From NCBI RefSeq assembly GCF_048541835.1, contig NZ_JBLEOY010000002.1:434001-498000 (forward strand): DNA of 64,000 nucleotides, read 5' to 3'. The DNA is from QIJE01 sp048541835. GTDB lineage: Bacteria > SZUA-79 > Acidulodesulfobacterales > Acidulodesulfobacteraceae. The position numbers and the translations under genes are program-made. Position 1 is the first letter of the stretch. Every line of letters starts with the position of its first letter. The notes beneath the pieces were generated by a model, which saw only the letters and a program-made list of their open reading frames with translations, ran no database searches and was not told the origin of the DNA. Of the stretch, positions 62,419-64,000 are shown one piece after another.

Positions 62419-64000
62419 CTTTTGACTCTACCTATAAGGAATTGAAACTGCATGCTTGATGGGCGTAGTGCAATGGCTTGATGGCTTTTGACTCTACCTA
62501 TAAGGAATTGAAACATAAAGAATTATGGAAAATGTTAGGCACTATTACAGTCTTTTGACTCTACCTATAAGGAATTGAAACGAACAAAACAAGCCAAAAA
62601 GATAGACGCCATCGTTAAAACTTTTGACTCTACCTATAAGGAATTGAAACATCGTTGGAACCCATCTGGCGATCATGATGGGTTTGGGTCTTTTGACTCT
62701 ACCTATAAGGAATTGAAACCCTTAGGCGACGATGTTGAGATGTTTGAGATAATGGACTTTTGACTCTACCTATAAGGAATTGAAACTTAGAAAAAATGGA
62801 GGCTGAATTGCCTCCTGATTTAACTTTTGACTCTACCTATAAGGAATTGAAACGGTGACGCTGAAGAATTTAATAAGAGAAGATATTTTCTTTTGACTCT
62901 ACCTATAAGGAATTGAAACTAATAAAACCCCCATTTACCTGCCATATTTCAGACACTTTTGACTCTACCTATAAGGAATTGAAACACAGAAAGAAAGAAA
63001 AAACAGAAAGAAAATGAAAGAACTTTTGACTCTACCTATAAGGAATTGAAACTGAGACATAACACGGTTAAGTTAGCGTATTTAAAAGCTTTTGACTCTA
63101 CCTATAAGGAATTGAAACCCATTTACAGGAGTTTTAAATGTAATTGGGTCTAATCTTTTGACTCTACCTATAAGGAATTGAAACTTAATCGACAGACTTG
63201 CGAAGCCTCCAAAAATTCCGACTTTTGACTCTACCTATAAGGAATTGAAACCAGGTATGACTTTAAGCTTTTGCCTGTATAAACAAACCTTTTGACTCTA
63301 CCTATAAGGAATTGAAACATCCAAATATAATTATTATAGAAGTTGTATCCATTATCTTTTGACTCTACCTATAAGGAATTGAAACTTACTACATTGGTAA
63401 TTTACAAATTTTGAGAATAATCTTTTGACTCTACCTATAAGGAATTGAAACTCCTCCTTTCTTTCTACAAGGACCTTTTCCACTATGCTTTTGACTCTAC
63501 CTATAAGGAATTGAAACTACAAAAAATAAAATATATTGAAGAGTTTATCCCATCTTTTGACTCTACCTATAAGGAATTGAAACTTTTCGTCCATTTTTTT
63601 ACTCCTTTGAAATATTTGGACTTTTGACTCTACCTATAAGGAATTGAAACAAAAACTTGTTGAATCCTGGAAAGGTAGCGGGTACGACTTTTGACTCTAC
63701 CTATAAGGAATTGAAACCATAATGACCGTTATGAGACATAACATCGTTAAGTTCTTTTGACTCTACCTATAAGGAATTGAAACACTTTAGCGTATTTATA
63801 CGCCAGTTGACCATTTGTAAAACCTTTTGACTCTACCTATAAGGAATTGAAACAGGGACGTAAGACCAAATCGCTATATTTTGCTTTTGCCTTTTGACTC
63901 TACCTATAAGGAATTGAAACTCGCATATGGAAATATATTTCTGTTCCACCCACTCTCTTTTGACTCTACCTATAAGGAATTGAAACTATGTTAGAAGGGC
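62419..64000 (+). CRISPR. CRISPR array, at least 24 repeats, continues past the window
   Basis: A 30-bp repeat that starts CTTTTGACTCTACC and ends AAGGAATTGAAAC occurs 24 times from 62419 to 63986, apparently without variation, separated by 36-40-bp spacers (23 complete, the 24th cut by the window end). The GAAAC end and the leader and cas2 on the left show that it is transcribed rightwards. Absence of degenerate repeats within the window shows that the distal end is further right. Short frames across the array are just translated repeats. Spacers at 63053, 63718 and 63784 share sequence with each other. Confidence 0.98.

Noticed and set aside
62575..63627. Short plus-strand frames with repeated FDSTYKELK peptides
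   Set aside because: They are translations of the CRISPR repeats and spacers, not genes.

Overview
The window joins a low-GC chromosomal core segment (about 1-9.8 kb) to a long accessory region (about 9.8 kb to the end) that is almost entirely anti-phage and mobile DNA. The core holds the end of murC, then murB, ddl, ftsQ, ftsA and ftsZ in the usual cell-wall/division order, a B12-binding-type radical SAM protein, an orphan ABC ATPase, a class II aldolase-family protein and ssrA (tmRNA). The host is a bacterium with a standard peptidoglycan divisome. The tmRNA tag (ADNYDYALAA) and low GC would suit a deltaproteobacterial/Desulfobacterota-like host, but this is a weak inference.

The switch from core to accessory genes falls at the 3' end of ssrA, a classical integration site. 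From there: (1) a PLD-nuclease/SNF2-type helicase with a 1184-aa Eco57I/TaqI-like methylase and a collapsed Schlafen/AlbA_2 gene (10.2-17.4 kb); (2) a fossil CRISPR locus with broken cas6, cmr1, cas1 and cas2 (17.8-19.6 kb); (3) a MjaI-family restriction endonuclease with its methylase (19.9-21.9 kb); (4) an apparently intact type III-B operon, cmr1-cas10/cmr2-cmr3-[CARF-nuclease]-cmr4-cmr5-cmr6, on the minus strand (22.0-29.5 kb), preceded by a second broken cas6; (5) a Fic gene beside a decayed Fic copy, flanking a chimeric ATPase that looks like a BrxF start fused to an AAA15/RloA end (30.4-34.4 kb); (6) a type I restriction-modification wreck (hsdM, KilA-N gene, hsdS, YgjP-like protease) cut up by an ISL3 element and an IS5-family element (34.7-42 kb).

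The most interesting intact system is a visibly GC-richer operon at 42.2-55.9 kb: an unrecognised 709-aa protein, a DndC-like PAPS-reductase/ferredoxin/DUF4007 protein, a 1386-aa BrxC/PglY-like ATPase, a PglZ-domain protein, a BrxL-like ATPase, a small CxxC protein and a cysteine desulfurase. It reads as a type 4 BREX system (PAPS reductase in place of the PglX methylase) that carries its own sulfur donor, so the mark it writes is probably sulfur-based, such as DNA phosphorothioate.

The right end carries a second AAA15 fragment with an RloB start, a YgjP-like protease, an unrecognised 347-aa protein, a possible two-repeat CRISPR relic, a cas4 relic joined to cas1, then cas2, a leader and a CRISPR array of at least 24 identical 30-bp repeats that runs off the window. 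The Cmr operon probably draws crRNA from this or another array, but no intact cas6 is present in the window.
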